DNA from: Echinicola vietnamensis DSM 17526 | Lineage (GTDB): Bacteria > Bacteroidota > Bacteroidia > Cytophagales > Cyclobacteriaceae | DNA: 64,000 nt | NCBI RefSeq assembly: GCF_000325705.1 | Contig: NC_019904.1 | Location: forward strand, 5,253,501 to 5,317,500 | Direction of reading: 5' to 3' | Shown: positions 18,815 through 27,219 of the stretch, piece after piece | Layout of the letters: the number at the start of each line of letters is the position of its first letter | Numbering within the stretch: the stretch's first letter is position 1 | The notes under the pieces: generated by a model | Database searches by the model: none | The model's input: only the letters and a program-made list of their open reading frames with translations | Told to the model about the DNA's origin: nothing | Program-made: the position numbers and the translations under genes

Positions 18815-19903
18815 TTAAAAATCAGCTTCAAAGTTACGCTCTTTTTTAAAACTATTCCAATACCATTCACATGCCAATCCCAGTCCCTGCCTTACGGAAT
18901 ATTCAGGTTCATACCCTATCACCTTTCTGCCCTTCTCGATGGAAGCCAGGGAATGGGGCACATCACCGGCCCGCTGCGGACCGTATTCCATGGGGATCCC
19001 GGATATTTCCTTGTCAAATTTTGACAGTTCTTCTTTCAGGTAACTTCCCAGCTCGTTCAGGTTTACCCGCTCCCCAAAAGCCACGTTGAACACTTCTGAG
19101 ATGACCGCATCGGTGTTGAACGGCCGGCCGATATGGGCATGATACTCTGCAAGGTTTGCCTTCATCAGTGCCGTCCCGGTCACGGCCGCCTTGACATTGG
19201 CCTGGATGACATTGTCGATATAGGTAAAGTCCCTGGAAAAGGAACCGTCCCCGTTAATCCTTGGGGATTCCCCTTCCACCAGGCACCGCACAAATTTCGG
19301 GATGACGGCTGCATAGGCCCCGTCGGGATCCTGTCTCCTGCCAAATACGTTGAAATACCGCAGGCCAATGGTTTCCAGCCCATAGGTGTCGGCAAAGTTC
19401 TTGGCAAATAACTCGTCCACATATTTGGTGATGGCATAGGGTGAAAGGGCATTGCCGATGACATGCTCTACCTTGGGCAGGTCGGGATGATCACCGTATG
19501 TTGAAGAGCTTGCCGCGTAGACCACCCGCTGTACACCTGCTTCCTTGGCGGCAAAGAGCACTTTGACGAAGCCCCCTATGTTCACATCGGTAGAGGTCAT
19601 GGGGTCGGCGATCGATCGCGGCACAGAGCCCAATGCTGCTTGATGGAACACCCATTTGCATCCCTCCACGGCCTCGGCACAAGTGGTATAATCCCGAATA
19701 TCCCCTTCGATCAGGCTAAACCGGGAAGAGGTCAGGGCCTTTTCCAAGTTTGTCCGTTTGCCCGTGGAGAAATTATCCAAACAGACCACCCGGCTTCCGG
19801 CTTCCAGCAGGGCGTCGATCAGGTTGGAGCCGATAAACCCGGCTCCGCCCGTGACCAATACTTTTGCTCCGGAGAGTTGATGTCCTTCAGTTGTTCCAAT
19901 CAT
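18815..19903 (-). CDS. tviC: UDP-N-acetylglucosamine 4-epimerase-type SDR (TviC/WbpP family)
   Basis: A 362-residue extended SDR with GGAGFIGSNLIDALLEAG near the N-terminus, LDNFSTGKRTNL, QAALGSVPRSIADP, the catalytic segment ASSSTYGD and YAITK carrying the Tyr/Lys pair. The phrase FVYxxx is replaced by the WbpP/TviC-like RYFNVFGRRQDPDGAYAAVIP and FTYIDNVIQAN. Members interconvert UDP-GlcNAc/UDP-GalNAc or their uronic acids by C4 epimerisation. With the TviB homologue at 15269-16588 this predicts UDP-GalNAcA or UDP-GlcNAcA. Substrate preference cannot be read from the sequence. Confidence 0.85.
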   Translation of the reverse strand: MIGTTEGHQLSGAKVLVTGGAGFIGSNLIDALLEAGSRVVCLDNFSTGKRTNLEKALTSSRFSLIEGDIRDYTTCAEAVEGCKWVFHQAALGSVPRSIADPMTSTDVNIGGFVKVLFAAKEAGVQRVVYAASSSTYGDHPDLPKVEHVIGNALSPYAITKYVDELFAKNFADTYGLETIGLRYFNVFGRRQDPDGAYAAVIPKFVRCLVEGESPRINGDGSFSRDFTYIDNVIQANVKAAVTGTALMKANLAEYHAHIGRPFNTDAVISEVFNVAFGERVNLNELGSYLKEELSKFDKEISGIPMEYGPQRAGDVPHSLASIEKGRKVIGYEPEYSVRQGLGLACEWYWNSFKKERNFEADF

Positions 19904-19942
19904 TGCCTTTCGTTTTGCTTTGTCCCCTTAAGGTAAGCATTA

Positions 19943-21259
19943 TTAAATACCGATGCCATAATGGGTAAAGCCCAATTCCGCCAAGTATTTCTTATCATAG
20001 ATGTTCCTGCCGTCAAATACTACCTTATTGCTCAGCAATTTGCCCAATGCACTCCAGCTCGGCATCCTGAACTGTGACCATTCGGTCACCAGCAACAGCG
20101 CATCCGCATCCACACAGGCATCATAGGCATCGTCACAGTAGGTCACTTTATCGCCCACGTACACTTCCTTGGCCTCTTCCATGGCAATGGGGTCATATGC
20201 CTTTACCTTGGCGCCAGCGGCCCGGAGTTCGTTGATCATCACAATGGCCGGTGCCTCGCGCATATCGTCGGTATTGGGCTTAAAGCTCAGTCCCCACATG
20301 GCGAAGGTCATGCCGCTGAGGTCGTCTCCGAAATGCTGCTTGATCTTGTGCACCAAACGGTGTTTCTGGTCGTCATTTACCGCTTCCACGGATTGGAGGA
20401 CACGCAGGTCATAGCCGTAGGTCTTCGCCGTCCGGATGATGGCCTTGACGTCCTTTGGAAAGCAGCTTCCGCCGTAGCCCACACCGGGATAGATAAACTT
20501 GTTGCCGATCCTGGGGTCCGAACCGATCCCTGCCCTGACCATATTGGCATCCGCACCTACCAGCTCGCAGAGGTTGGCAATATCGTTCATAAAGCTGATC
20601 TTGGTGGCCAGCATGGCATTTGCGGTATATTTGGTCATTTCCGCAGAAGGAATGTCCATGTAGATGATCCGGTCACCGCTCAGCTGGAAGGGCTTGTACA
20701 GGCGCTTCATGATCTCTTCCGCCCTTTCATCCTCCACGCCGATGATGATCCTGTCCGGCTTCAAAAAGTCTTCCACTGCCGCACCTTCTTTCAAAAATTC
20801 CGGGTTGGAAGCCACGGCAAAGGGCAGGTCGCTCTTGCGCTTGTCCAGTGCCTGTTGGATGGCCTCTTTTACCTTACAGCCTGTCGTTACCGGAACCGTA
20901 CTCTTGGTCGCCACGACGATATAATCGGACATGGTCCTGCCGATCTCATCGGCCACGGCCAGCACATACTTGAGGTCTGCCGACCCGTCCTCGCCCGGAG
21001 GCGTTCCCACGGCGATAAAGGCCACTTCGGACCCTTGGATAGCTTCGCCCAGGTTGGTGGAAAAGGAAAGCCTTCCATCCTTGTAGTTCCTGGTAACGAT
21101 CTCTTCCAGCCCCGGTTCATAAATGGGCATGATGCCGTTCTTGAGCTTATCGATTTTCTTTTGGTCGATGTCCACACAGACCACTTCAATGCCGACATCG
21201 GCAAAACAGGCTCCTGAAACCAAGCCTACATATCCGGTTCCTACTACAGTAATTTTCAT
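19943..21259 (-). CDS. ugd: UDP-glucose 6-dehydrogenase (copy 2)
   Basis: A 438-residue paralogue of the protein at 12375-13691, with identical motif spacing: the GTGYVG start motif, [24 protein letters not shown] with catalytic C266, and [15 protein letters not shown]. Differences are conservative, and synonymous changes make this copy more GC-rich. Both copies keep all catalytic residues, so both should make UDP-glucuronate. It is located between the tviC-like epimerase and the SDR gene in the more GC-rich half of the locus, and may be the ancestral copy (inference). Confidence 0.95.
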   Translation of the reverse strand: MKITVVGTGYVGLVSGACFADVGIEVVCVDIDQKKIDKLKNGIMPIYEPGLEEIVTRNYKDGRLSFSTNLGEAIQGSEVAFIAVGTPPGEDGSADLKYVLAVADEIGRTMSDYIVVATKSTVPVTTGCKVKEAIQQALDKRKSDLPFAVASNPEFLKEGAAVEDFLKPDRIIIGVEDERAEEIMKRLYKPFQLSGDRIIYMDIPSAEMTKYTANAMLATKISFMNDIANLCELVGADANMVRAGIGSDPRIGNKFIYPGVGYGGSCFPKDVKAIIRTAKTYGYDLRVLQSVEAVNDDQKHRLVHKIKQHFGDDLSGMTFAMWGLSFKPNTDDMREAPAIVMINELRAAGAKVKAYDPIAMEEAKEVYVGDKVTYCDDAYDACVDADALLLVTEWSQFRMPSWSALGKLLSNKVVFDGRNIYDKKYLAELGFTHYGIGI

Positions 21260-21426
21260 TTTTCTAGCTGTTATTTGTTAAATAATCAATTGTTATTATA
21301 GTAAGGTTATCTTAAAAATCCTTTTTTATGTTCCCGACCGTTGCCTCCAGGGGCAAGGTAAATTGCTTGGCGCACCACTATCCCATCGGCAAGGCAGGAC
21401 CATTTGCCTGCTGCTCCACAGGAGCG

Positions 21427-22305
21427 TCAATCTCCCTTCAGTCCCAGGCTCCGTCCTCCGTCCACCTTAAAGTTCTGTCCGGTAATGAACTTTCCTTCTT
21501 CCCTGGTGAGGTAGGCCACCATTTCGGAGATATCCTCTGGGCGGCCATAGTCGTTCATGTAGTTGGTCTTCTTTAATTTTGCCATCTGCGCCGGGGTAAT
21601 GGTGCCCCGCTGAACGATTCCGGGGGACACACAGTTCGCCGTAATGCCGAGCTTGCCCAGCTCCATGGCTATGGATTTGGTAAAGGCAATGATACCTGCC
21701 TTTGCCGCGGCATATTCGGAAAACTTTGCCTTCCCATGTTCCCCGATCACCGAGGTCACCGAAACGATTGTCCCCCGCTTTGCCGCTACCATGATCTTGG
21801 AAGCCTCCCGAGTGACAAGTATCGCCCCCCGAAGGTTCACGTGCAAGGTGGTATCTATGGTCTCGGTCTCCAGTTCATAAATTGGCCTGCTTGCCTGCCG
21901 GGCACTTCCGCCTGCGCAATTTACCAAAATATCCAACTGCCCGTAGCTTTCTTTCAGCCACTGGTAAAATTCGATGATCTTTTCCTCACTGGAGATGTCC
22001 AGCTGCCTCTTTACCGCCTTACCGCCATTGGCTCCGATCTCGTCCACTACCCCTTGCATCTTGTCATGGCTCATTCCACAGACGACCACCAGGGCACCGT
22101 CCGCTGCCAAACGACAACAGATGGCCCTTCCAATAGCTCCGCTGCCCCCGGTCACGACGGCCACTTTTCCTTTCAGGAGACCGGGAGTCGACACCTGGAT
22201 GGTATAGGGAACCGCAACGGCCTGCCCGCCCGAATTCCCGGGTGCCATTCCCTTTAGTTTGTTCCTCATCCCCTTGGGGACCAATCGCTTGATGAGACTT
22301 TTCAT
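21427..22305 (-). CDS. SDR-family oxidoreductase
   Basis: A 292-residue classical short-chain dehydrogenase. An unusual N-terminal extension of about 40 residues begins with a basic amphipathic stretch (KSLIKRLVPKGMRNKLKG) that could associate with membrane. Then come the cofactor motif TGGSGAIG, NCAGG, the catalytic Ser in SVTSV and YAAAK, and the C-terminal VDGG. It resembles 3-oxoacyl-ACP reductase (FabG)-like enzymes, with substrate unknown. Its ATG overlaps the preceding flippase stop by 4 bp, so it is co-translated with the flippase and probably functionally tied to the MenD-like gene upstream of that. Confidence 0.8.
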   Translation of the reverse strand: MKSLIKRLVPKGMRNKLKGMAPGNSGGQAVAVPYTIQVSTPGLLKGKVAVVTGGSGAIGRAICCRLAADGALVVVCGMSHDKMQGVVDEIGANGGKAVKRQLDISSEEKIIEFYQWLKESYGQLDILVNCAGGSARQASRPIYELETETIDTTLHVNLRGAILVTREASKIMVAAKRGTIVSVTSVIGEHGKAKFSEYAAAKAGIIAFTKSIAMELGKLGITANCVSPGIVQRGTITPAQMAKLKKTNYMNDYGRPEDISEMVAYLTREEGKFITGQNFKVDGGRSLGLKGD

Positions 22306-23831
22306 TTCTTACGTTTTCCTAATATTTTCTTGATAACGATATTATTGATAAAATTCCGTTCCTGCTTGGAAAGCCCTACCAGGTACACTGCCGCCAGTAC
22401 CGTGGCGCAGGCACAAAGCACCTTGATGATGAAATTCACCACGTTTGCCGGCATCACATAGTACAAATACCCAGGTATGGGCACGGCCAAAATGATCACG
22501 ACCACCGAAGGCAACAACACCCCGGTCAGGAAGTCCCTGAACTTAAACCCGATAGATTTCCTCAGGAACGACACCCTGATGAAGCTGATCAGTGCGGACA
22601 AGAGGATCGCAACCACCAGGGTGGACTCAGGTTCGTAGCCCATCATGAGCATCACATAACTGATGGGAAGGTTCATCAGCCCAATGACACTGAGGGTAAT
22701 GTGGTAGTTCCTTACCTTGCCGGTAGCCGCCTGTGCCGTGGCCACTGGATTGGCGTAGGATTCGATCAGGGCCCTTACCATTACCAAACGCACAAACACC
22801 ACCGTGTGCTCGGGCACTTCCCCCAGCCATAGCTTCAGGATAAACGGAGCCTCGATGAATATGGGCAACGAGATCAACAGGATCAGGAAAAAGGACATCT
22901 TCACACTGGTGACCAGCAGCTTCTTCATGCCCGTCAGATCACCTGCCGCATACTGCTTGACGATCTGTGGATTTACCGCCTGGGTAAAGTTCCTTGCAAA
23001 GGTCGTCACCACGGTATTGATCTGGTTGGATATTCCCTGTGCCGCATTCACTACCGTTCCAAAGAACATGTTGAGCACCACTGCAATTCCCTGGTTGCGC
23101 AGGACCACGGAGACACTGCTCATCATGGTCCATCCGGAAAACCCCATCATCTTTTTAAAGAACGTTTCATCCTTGCTCACCCCTACCCGACATTCCTCGA
23201 AATTCTTGCGGGAATACCAGCGCACGGCCATCCTGACCGCAAAGGTGACGCAGAAGGTCAAAAACCCGTACAGGATCAATTTGTCCACCATGAACAACTG
23301 GAGCAAATAGACGATCAACAGCTTCAGCACCACATCGATCACACTGATATAGGCAAATGCCGTCATGCGCTCGTTGGCAATTATGGCAGCATTATAGGGC
23401 ACATTGACCACTGTCAGCACAAAGGAAAGTATGGAAAACTGGTACACCCAGTTGGCCGCTACCATCCTGCCTTCCGGAATGTTCAACCGGGTATTCAAAA
23501 ACCAAAGTCCGGCCGTCTCTGCCAGCACCAATACCACCAGGGCGATCAGGTAATGGATATAAAGACTGGTGCTGAACACCTTCCTTAGACTGTTATCGTC
23601 CTCGGTACCCTGCTCATAGTTCAAGAACCGCTGGGTGGCCGAGGCCATCGTACCACTGAGGAAGGAAAACATGGTCACCACCCCTCCTACGACCGTGTTG
23701 AGCCCATAATCGCTTACCCCAAGGGTCTGCAGTACCACCCTTGCGGTGTATAGCGAAACCCCCATCGTTATCAGCATCCGAAGATAGAGCGACAACGAAT
23801 TCTTGGCGATCCGCGTATTCTTTGATGACAT
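22302..23831 (-). CDS. Oligosaccharide flippase / polysaccharide biosynthesis membrane protein
   Basis: A 509-residue MOP-superfamily protein with about 14 membrane helices. It has the typical opening SLYLRMLITMGVSLYTARVVLQTLGVSDYGLNTVVGG and the helix-2/3 region LSGTMASATQRFLNYEQG, shared by a large Bacteroidota group of lipopolysaccharide-biosynthesis flippases. It is longer than the 424-residue flippase at 599-1873 and shows no close resemblance to it, so the locus may export two different lipid-linked products. It lies between the MenD-like gene (11 bp gap) and the SDR (4 bp overlap), forming a tight three-gene unit. Confidence 0.85.
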   Translation of the reverse strand: MSSKNTRIAKNSLSLYLRMLITMGVSLYTARVVLQTLGVSDYGLNTVVGGVVTMFSFLSGTMASATQRFLNYEQGTEDDNSLRKVFSTSLYIHYLIALVVLVLAETAGLWFLNTRLNIPEGRMVAANWVYQFSILSFVLTVVNVPYNAAIIANERMTAFAYISVIDVVLKLLIVYLLQLFMVDKLILYGFLTFCVTFAVRMAVRWYSRKNFEECRVGVSKDETFFKKMMGFSGWTMMSSVSVVLRNQGIAVVLNMFFGTVVNAAQGISNQINTVVTTFARNFTQAVNPQIVKQYAAGDLTGMKKLLVTSVKMSFFLILLISLPIFIEAPFILKLWLGEVPEHTVVFVRLVMVRALIESYANPVATAQAATGKVRNYHITLSVIGLMNLPISYVMLMMGYEPESTLVVAILLSALISFIRVSFLRKSIGFKFRDFLTGVLLPSVVVIILAVPIPGYLYYVMPANVVNFIIKVLCACATVLAAVYLVGLSKQERNFINNIVIKKILGKRKK

Positions 23832-23842
23832 CTATTCTTCCC

Positions 23843-25579
23843 TTATTGGTTTTTATTGACGTACTTTCCGATCTTCTGGGAGACCTTTAATTTCGCCTTG
23901 TCAAATTTTGTTTCCCTGTTCAAACTGCCAAAATATTTCTTGAGAATCTTGATATCCACTTCCTTTTTGGTAAAGACCTCCAGTACCATGGGCCCTTCCT
24001 GGCTTGTATCGGCCAACCATTCCACGGCCGAGTCGCATTCCTCCTGGTTCCTGACGGCATTGTATTTCATCCCCAGGGATTCCACCCATCCCTTTGCGGA
24101 GGTCTGGTGTCCCGCGGAGATATGCTTGGACAGGACATCGGCCAATGACTCCTTCAGCGGCAAGTGCATGATGGCCCCTCCCTCGTTGTTGAGCAGGAGA
24201 ATCCTGAGGTTCTTGGAAAGGTGGCGGTTCCATAACGCATTCATGTCATAGAAAAACGTAAGGTCACCGATCACCAGGTACACGGGCTCATCTGCCGCTG
24301 CTGCAAAGCCCACTGCTGCGGACATACAGCCATCGATCCCGTTTACGCCACGGTTACAGTACGCGTTGATGGATTCGTCGGTAACGAACAAATTGGCCAT
24401 CCTTGCCGAAGCACTGTTTGCAATGTGCAGGGAAGCGCCCTTGGGCAGGGATTTGACCAGCTGCCCCACTGCATACAGCTCACTGAACGGTACTTCCGGC
24501 TCCATGATCCGTTGGGATATGGCCTTTAAGCTCGTCAGGTATTCGGTGGAACCCTGATGGGAAGGTTCGGCCATTTTCCTGAAGAAAAATCCTTCGTCCA
24601 TTTCAAAGACATCTGTGAGCTTATGGAACGGATCGATAATATCCCCACTGGGAGCTACGCTCCAGTGCTCACATTTAGGCGAAAACCTCCTGATGTATTT
24701 CTTGATGTTGTTGTTGAAAATATAATTGGCAAAAACCGTGATGACCACATCAGGAAGCCGCTTGGCCCCTTCGTCAATGGAAAAGTTGCGCAGGGTCACA
24801 AAGGCATTGTCGATGGCATGGCCATGGCGACAGTTGGACGTCTTGTCACAAAGGATCGCACAGTTATAACTTTCACAGAAATCGTCCAGGGACTTACGTA
24901 ATTGTTCGGACATGGGAGCTGCCTGGCCCCAGATCACAAGGATACGTTTGCCCTTCAACCGCTCTGCGTATTGGCTCCATTGGAAATCCTCCAAATCTGC
25001 CCTGGTTCGCGTAATCTTCCTCACCTTCGGCAGTACTGCAGTACTAAAGGTATCTCCCTGGTGCGATTCGATCGGGATGTTCAGGTGAACGGGCCCGGGA
25101 CCGCGGGATGTCAGCGACAGCAGTCCCTCGTTGATCACCCGATTGCAGTACCATTCGTCGAAACCGCTCTTCACCTCCTTGAGCTGTCCCTCAAACTTCA
25201 CAAAGTTCCTGAAAACATCGTCCTGTTTGAACATCTGCTCTTCCATTTGGTTGAGCAACTCCGGAAGACGGTCGGCAGTCAGCAACAACAGCGGCAGGTG
25301 CTGGTAAAAAGCCTCTACCACTGCCGAACCATAATTGATCGTGGACGTGCCTGAGGTACAGGCCACTGCTACCGGTTCATTGGATTTCTGAATCAGCCCC
25401 AGCGCAAAAAAGGCAGCACTCCGTTCGTCCACCACAGAATAAAGCTGAAAAAAACTGTCCTTTTCCATGGAGTGGATAATGGAAAAATGCCTACTTCCAG
25501 GTGAAACAACTATTTTCCTTACGTTGAATTGTTTCAGCAGTGACAATAATTGAAGAATTAACCTATCATCTGAATACAT
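23843..25579 (-). CDS. MenD-family thiamine-diphosphate enzyme (SEPHCHC synthase-like)
   Basis: I chose the ATG at 25579 (MYSDDRLILQ, 578 residues). The upstream ATG at 25654 adds 25 residues unlike the family. The MenD architecture is complete: N-terminal SPGSR, VDERSAAFFALG with the ThDP-activating Glu, TADRLPEL, a Q-rich helix ending FKQ, LHIANSASARM, YCNRGVNGIDG, and the ThDP/Mg2+ motif GDLTFFYDMNAL ending in LLNNEGG. MenD normally joins 2-oxoglutarate to isochorismate in menaquinone synthesis. No other men gene is nearby. Being the first gene of the leftward polysaccharide operon, coupled to a flippase and SDR, it may instead make an acyl-type modification. It could also be the housekeeping MenD. 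Confidence 0.8.
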   Translation of the reverse strand: MYSDDRLILQLLSLLKQFNVRKIVVSPGSRHFSIIHSMEKDSFFQLYSVVDERSAAFFALGLIQKSNEPVAVACTSGTSTINYGSAVVEAFYQHLPLLLLTADRLPELLNQMEEQMFKQDDVFRNFVKFEGQLKEVKSGFDEWYCNRVINEGLLSLTSRGPGPVHLNIPIESHQGDTFSTAVLPKVRKITRTRADLEDFQWSQYAERLKGKRILVIWGQAAPMSEQLRKSLDDFCESYNCAILCDKTSNCRHGHAIDNAFVTLRNFSIDEGAKRLPDVVITVFANYIFNNNIKKYIRRFSPKCEHWSVAPSGDIIDPFHKLTDVFEMDEGFFFRKMAEPSHQGSTEYLTSLKAISQRIMEPEVPFSELYAVGQLVKSLPKGASLHIANSASARMANLFVTDESINAYCNRGVNGIDGCMSAAVGFAAAADEPVYLVIGDLTFFYDMNALWNRHLSKNLRILLLNNEGGAIMHLPLKESLADVLSKHISAGHQTSAKGWVESLGMKYNAVRNQEECDSAVEWLADTSQEGPMVLEVFTKKEVDIKILKKYFGSLNRETKFDKAKLKVSQKIGKYVNKNQ

Positions 25580-25943
25580 ACTTTCAATTTTTAAATGCCT
25601 ATATTTTTTTATATTGTGATGCTCTCTTATTGAACGGCAAGGACATGTTGCCATTTCCCCGATCCTATTCGAAACTTCCTTTTGCCCTGAGCCGGCTTCC
25701 TATCCGAGAAAAAGATAACCTTCCCCGCACATGGCCTTGACCTCTTGACATTGGGATATTAAGGATTGATTAAGGTATTTTGGGTATGTCGCATTCCTTT
25801 GTTCGACCAATTTCCCTTTCATAAAATCTACCCCAAAAGGCATTTCCCGGGATCCTGGCCTCAGACTATCAAACAACCATGTCAGCACAATCAAAAATCC
25901 CCAGCTGAACTTTCAAGGGCATCGGAATTCCAGTATGCCCCAT

Positions 25944-25993
25944 CTCCACTTATTGCGGAAGCCCTGTTCTCCACTTATTGCGGAAGCCCTGTT
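25944..25993. repeat. 25-bp perfect tandem duplication
   Basis: Two back-to-back identical 25-bp units (25944-25968 and 25969-25993), each starting CTCCACTTATTGCGG and ending CCCTGTT, followed by a 4-base start of a third. They lie upstream of both divergent genes, about 280 bp before the NusG-like start. Confidence 0.85.
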
Positions 25994-26177
25994 CTCCGGG
26001 TCAACCCACTTCACATTTACTTCATTTACGCCCTGTGTCATTTGATATTCTAAAAGTAGAACAATTTATTTTAAATACAAAAAATTGTTTTTAAAAAATT
26101 AATTAATGTATTTCAGATTAATAAATCTTATTTTCATCCCATCCCTACAGGATATGGTTTGCAGGCCGGGGAGTGTG

Positions 26178-26196
26178 TCCGGAAACGGGTTCCGGA
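26178..26196 (+). promoter_or_regulatory. Leader hairpin before the NusG-like gene
   Basis: Perfect 7-bp arms TCCGGAA / TTCCGGA around the loop ACGGG, extendable by flanking G-C pairs, lie about 77 bp upstream of the chosen start. An A-rich run follows about 15 bp later, not a T-run, so it is not a classical terminator. It could be an mRNA stability or pausing element in the leader of an antiterminator gene. Role inferred. Confidence 0.35.
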
Positions 26197-26272
26197 GGAC
26201 ATGCATATCGTAAAAAAAGCTTGATAATGCACCGATATATTGCCATTTTTGATTTTTCAAAGTCAAAAGCAC

Positions 26273-26776
26273 ATGAATCCAGAGAGCAATTGGTACGTGA
26301 TGTACACTGCCCCAAGGGCGGAGAAACGGGTGGCGCAGCGATTGGAAGAAAAAGGCGTGACCGCATACCTGCCGATGATCGAAGAGGTACGGCAGTGGAG
26401 CGATCGGAAGAAAAAGGTCAAACGGCCACTTTTCAACGGCTATATTTTTGTCCGCTCGGACAAAAGCCGGCTTTGGGAGGCCCTGCAGGTCCAGGGAGCG
26501 GTCAAATTCGTCAATTTTTCCGGCGACCATGCCGTGGTCAGGGACAGTGAGATCGAGGCCATCAAGCGCATCGTGGAAACGGGCGTGGCCGTGGAAGTGG
26601 AAACCACCCATATTGAAGAAGGCCAGCAGGTCAAAATCATTGGTGGCCCCTTACAGGGCTTTGAAGGAGAGTGCATCCAGAAGGGCAACCAGGATTTCTT
26701 TATCATCCGCGTGCCCAGCATCCACCAGACCGTCATGGTCAATATCCCGGTAAAATTCCTGGAAGTGGTCGGCTAG
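26273..26776 (+). CDS. NusG-like transcription antitermination factor (UpxY/RfaH group)
   Basis: The start at 26273 (MNPESNWYVMYTAPRAEKRV, 167 residues) matches family N-termini better than the ATG at 26240. The NGN domain comprises WYVMYTAPRAEKRVAQRLEEKGV, YLPMIEEVRQWSDR and PLFNGYIFVR. The C-terminal KOW domain includes EEGQQVKIIGGPLQGFEGECI. Specialised NusG paralogues of this type (UpxY in Bacteroides, LoaP, RfaH) bind paused polymerase and let it read long polysaccharide operons. Here the gene is divergent from the 25-kb locus rather than its first gene, so it would have to act in trans. It is GC-rich like its right-hand neighbours. Confidence 0.88.
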   Translation: MNPESNWYVMYTAPRAEKRVAQRLEEKGVTAYLPMIEEVRQWSDRKKKVKRPLFNGYIFVRSDKSRLWEALQVQGAVKFVNFSGDHAVVRDSEIEAIKRIVETGVAVEVETTHIEEGQQVKIIGGPLQGFEGECIQKGNQDFFIIRVPSIHQTVMVNIPVKFLEVVG

Positions 26777-26838
26777 TCCCCTGCCTCCTACCGATGCCTT
26801 CCTGTTATACTGATGGTCGCCCCCGCCAGCAGGCACGG

Positions 26839-27219
26839 TCACCTGTCGAAATAATAAGGAGTGTTTCGCTCAAAGAGTTTCCGAAACCGGTTGCCCGTCA
26901 GGGCACTGAAGCCCCCGATCAAAAATCCCAGCAGCGCCGTCACCAGCATCAACAGCTCCTCCTTGCCCATCCCCATGATCTCGGCCACCTGTCTGGGCAA
27001 GTGCGATCCGGTGTCCACGGTAATCCAATAGCTCTGTGCCAACCAGGTAAGCCCTACGCCCAGGGCGGCAGCAAAAAACACATGGGTTCCCCTTCCCCCC
27101 AGGGCCGCTCCCAGGACTGCCCACACCAGCATCATCATCCAATAGGTCAGCCAAGGGCCCATCAACACGGTGACCATCACGTATACCAATAGATATAATA
27201 GGAATCTCATCTCAATCAA
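26839..27219 (-). CDS. Small integral membrane protein of unknown function
   Basis: A 126-residue protein with about four hydrophobic helices (MRFLLYLLVYVMVTVLMGPW, WMMMLVWAVLGAALGG, VFFAAALGVGLTWLA and LLMLVTALLGFLIGG) and a basic C-terminal tail. I do not recognise a family. Its ATG overlaps the end of the penicillin-acylase-type gene by 8 bp, so the two are probably one transcript. A shadow of another frame is unlikely because hydrophobicity is periodic and the frame is in phase with codon bias. Confidence 0.65.
   Translation of the reverse strand: MIEMRFLLYLLVYVMVTVLMGPWLTYWMMMLVWAVLGAALGGRGTHVFFAAALGVGLTWLAQSYWITVDTGSHLPRQVAEIMGMGKEELLMLVTALLGFLIGGFSALTGNRFRKLFERNTPYYFDR

Larger units (their letters stand above)
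25580..26272. other. Divergent control region between the polysaccharide locus and the NusG-like gene
   Basis: About 690 bp without a convincing gene. It must hold the promoters for the leftward MenD-first operon and the rightward NusG-like gene. Visible structure: a 25-bp tandem duplication (25944-25993), a very AT-rich core (26045-26110) and a GC-rich hairpin (26178-26196). No clean TTTG-N19-TAnnTTTG pair was identified. Short frames here show no family resemblance. Confidence 0.5.

Noticed and set aside
20333..21217. 294-residue plus-strand frame opposite ugd copy 2
   Set aside because: The minus strand encodes a complete Ugd; the plus frame has only shadow composition.
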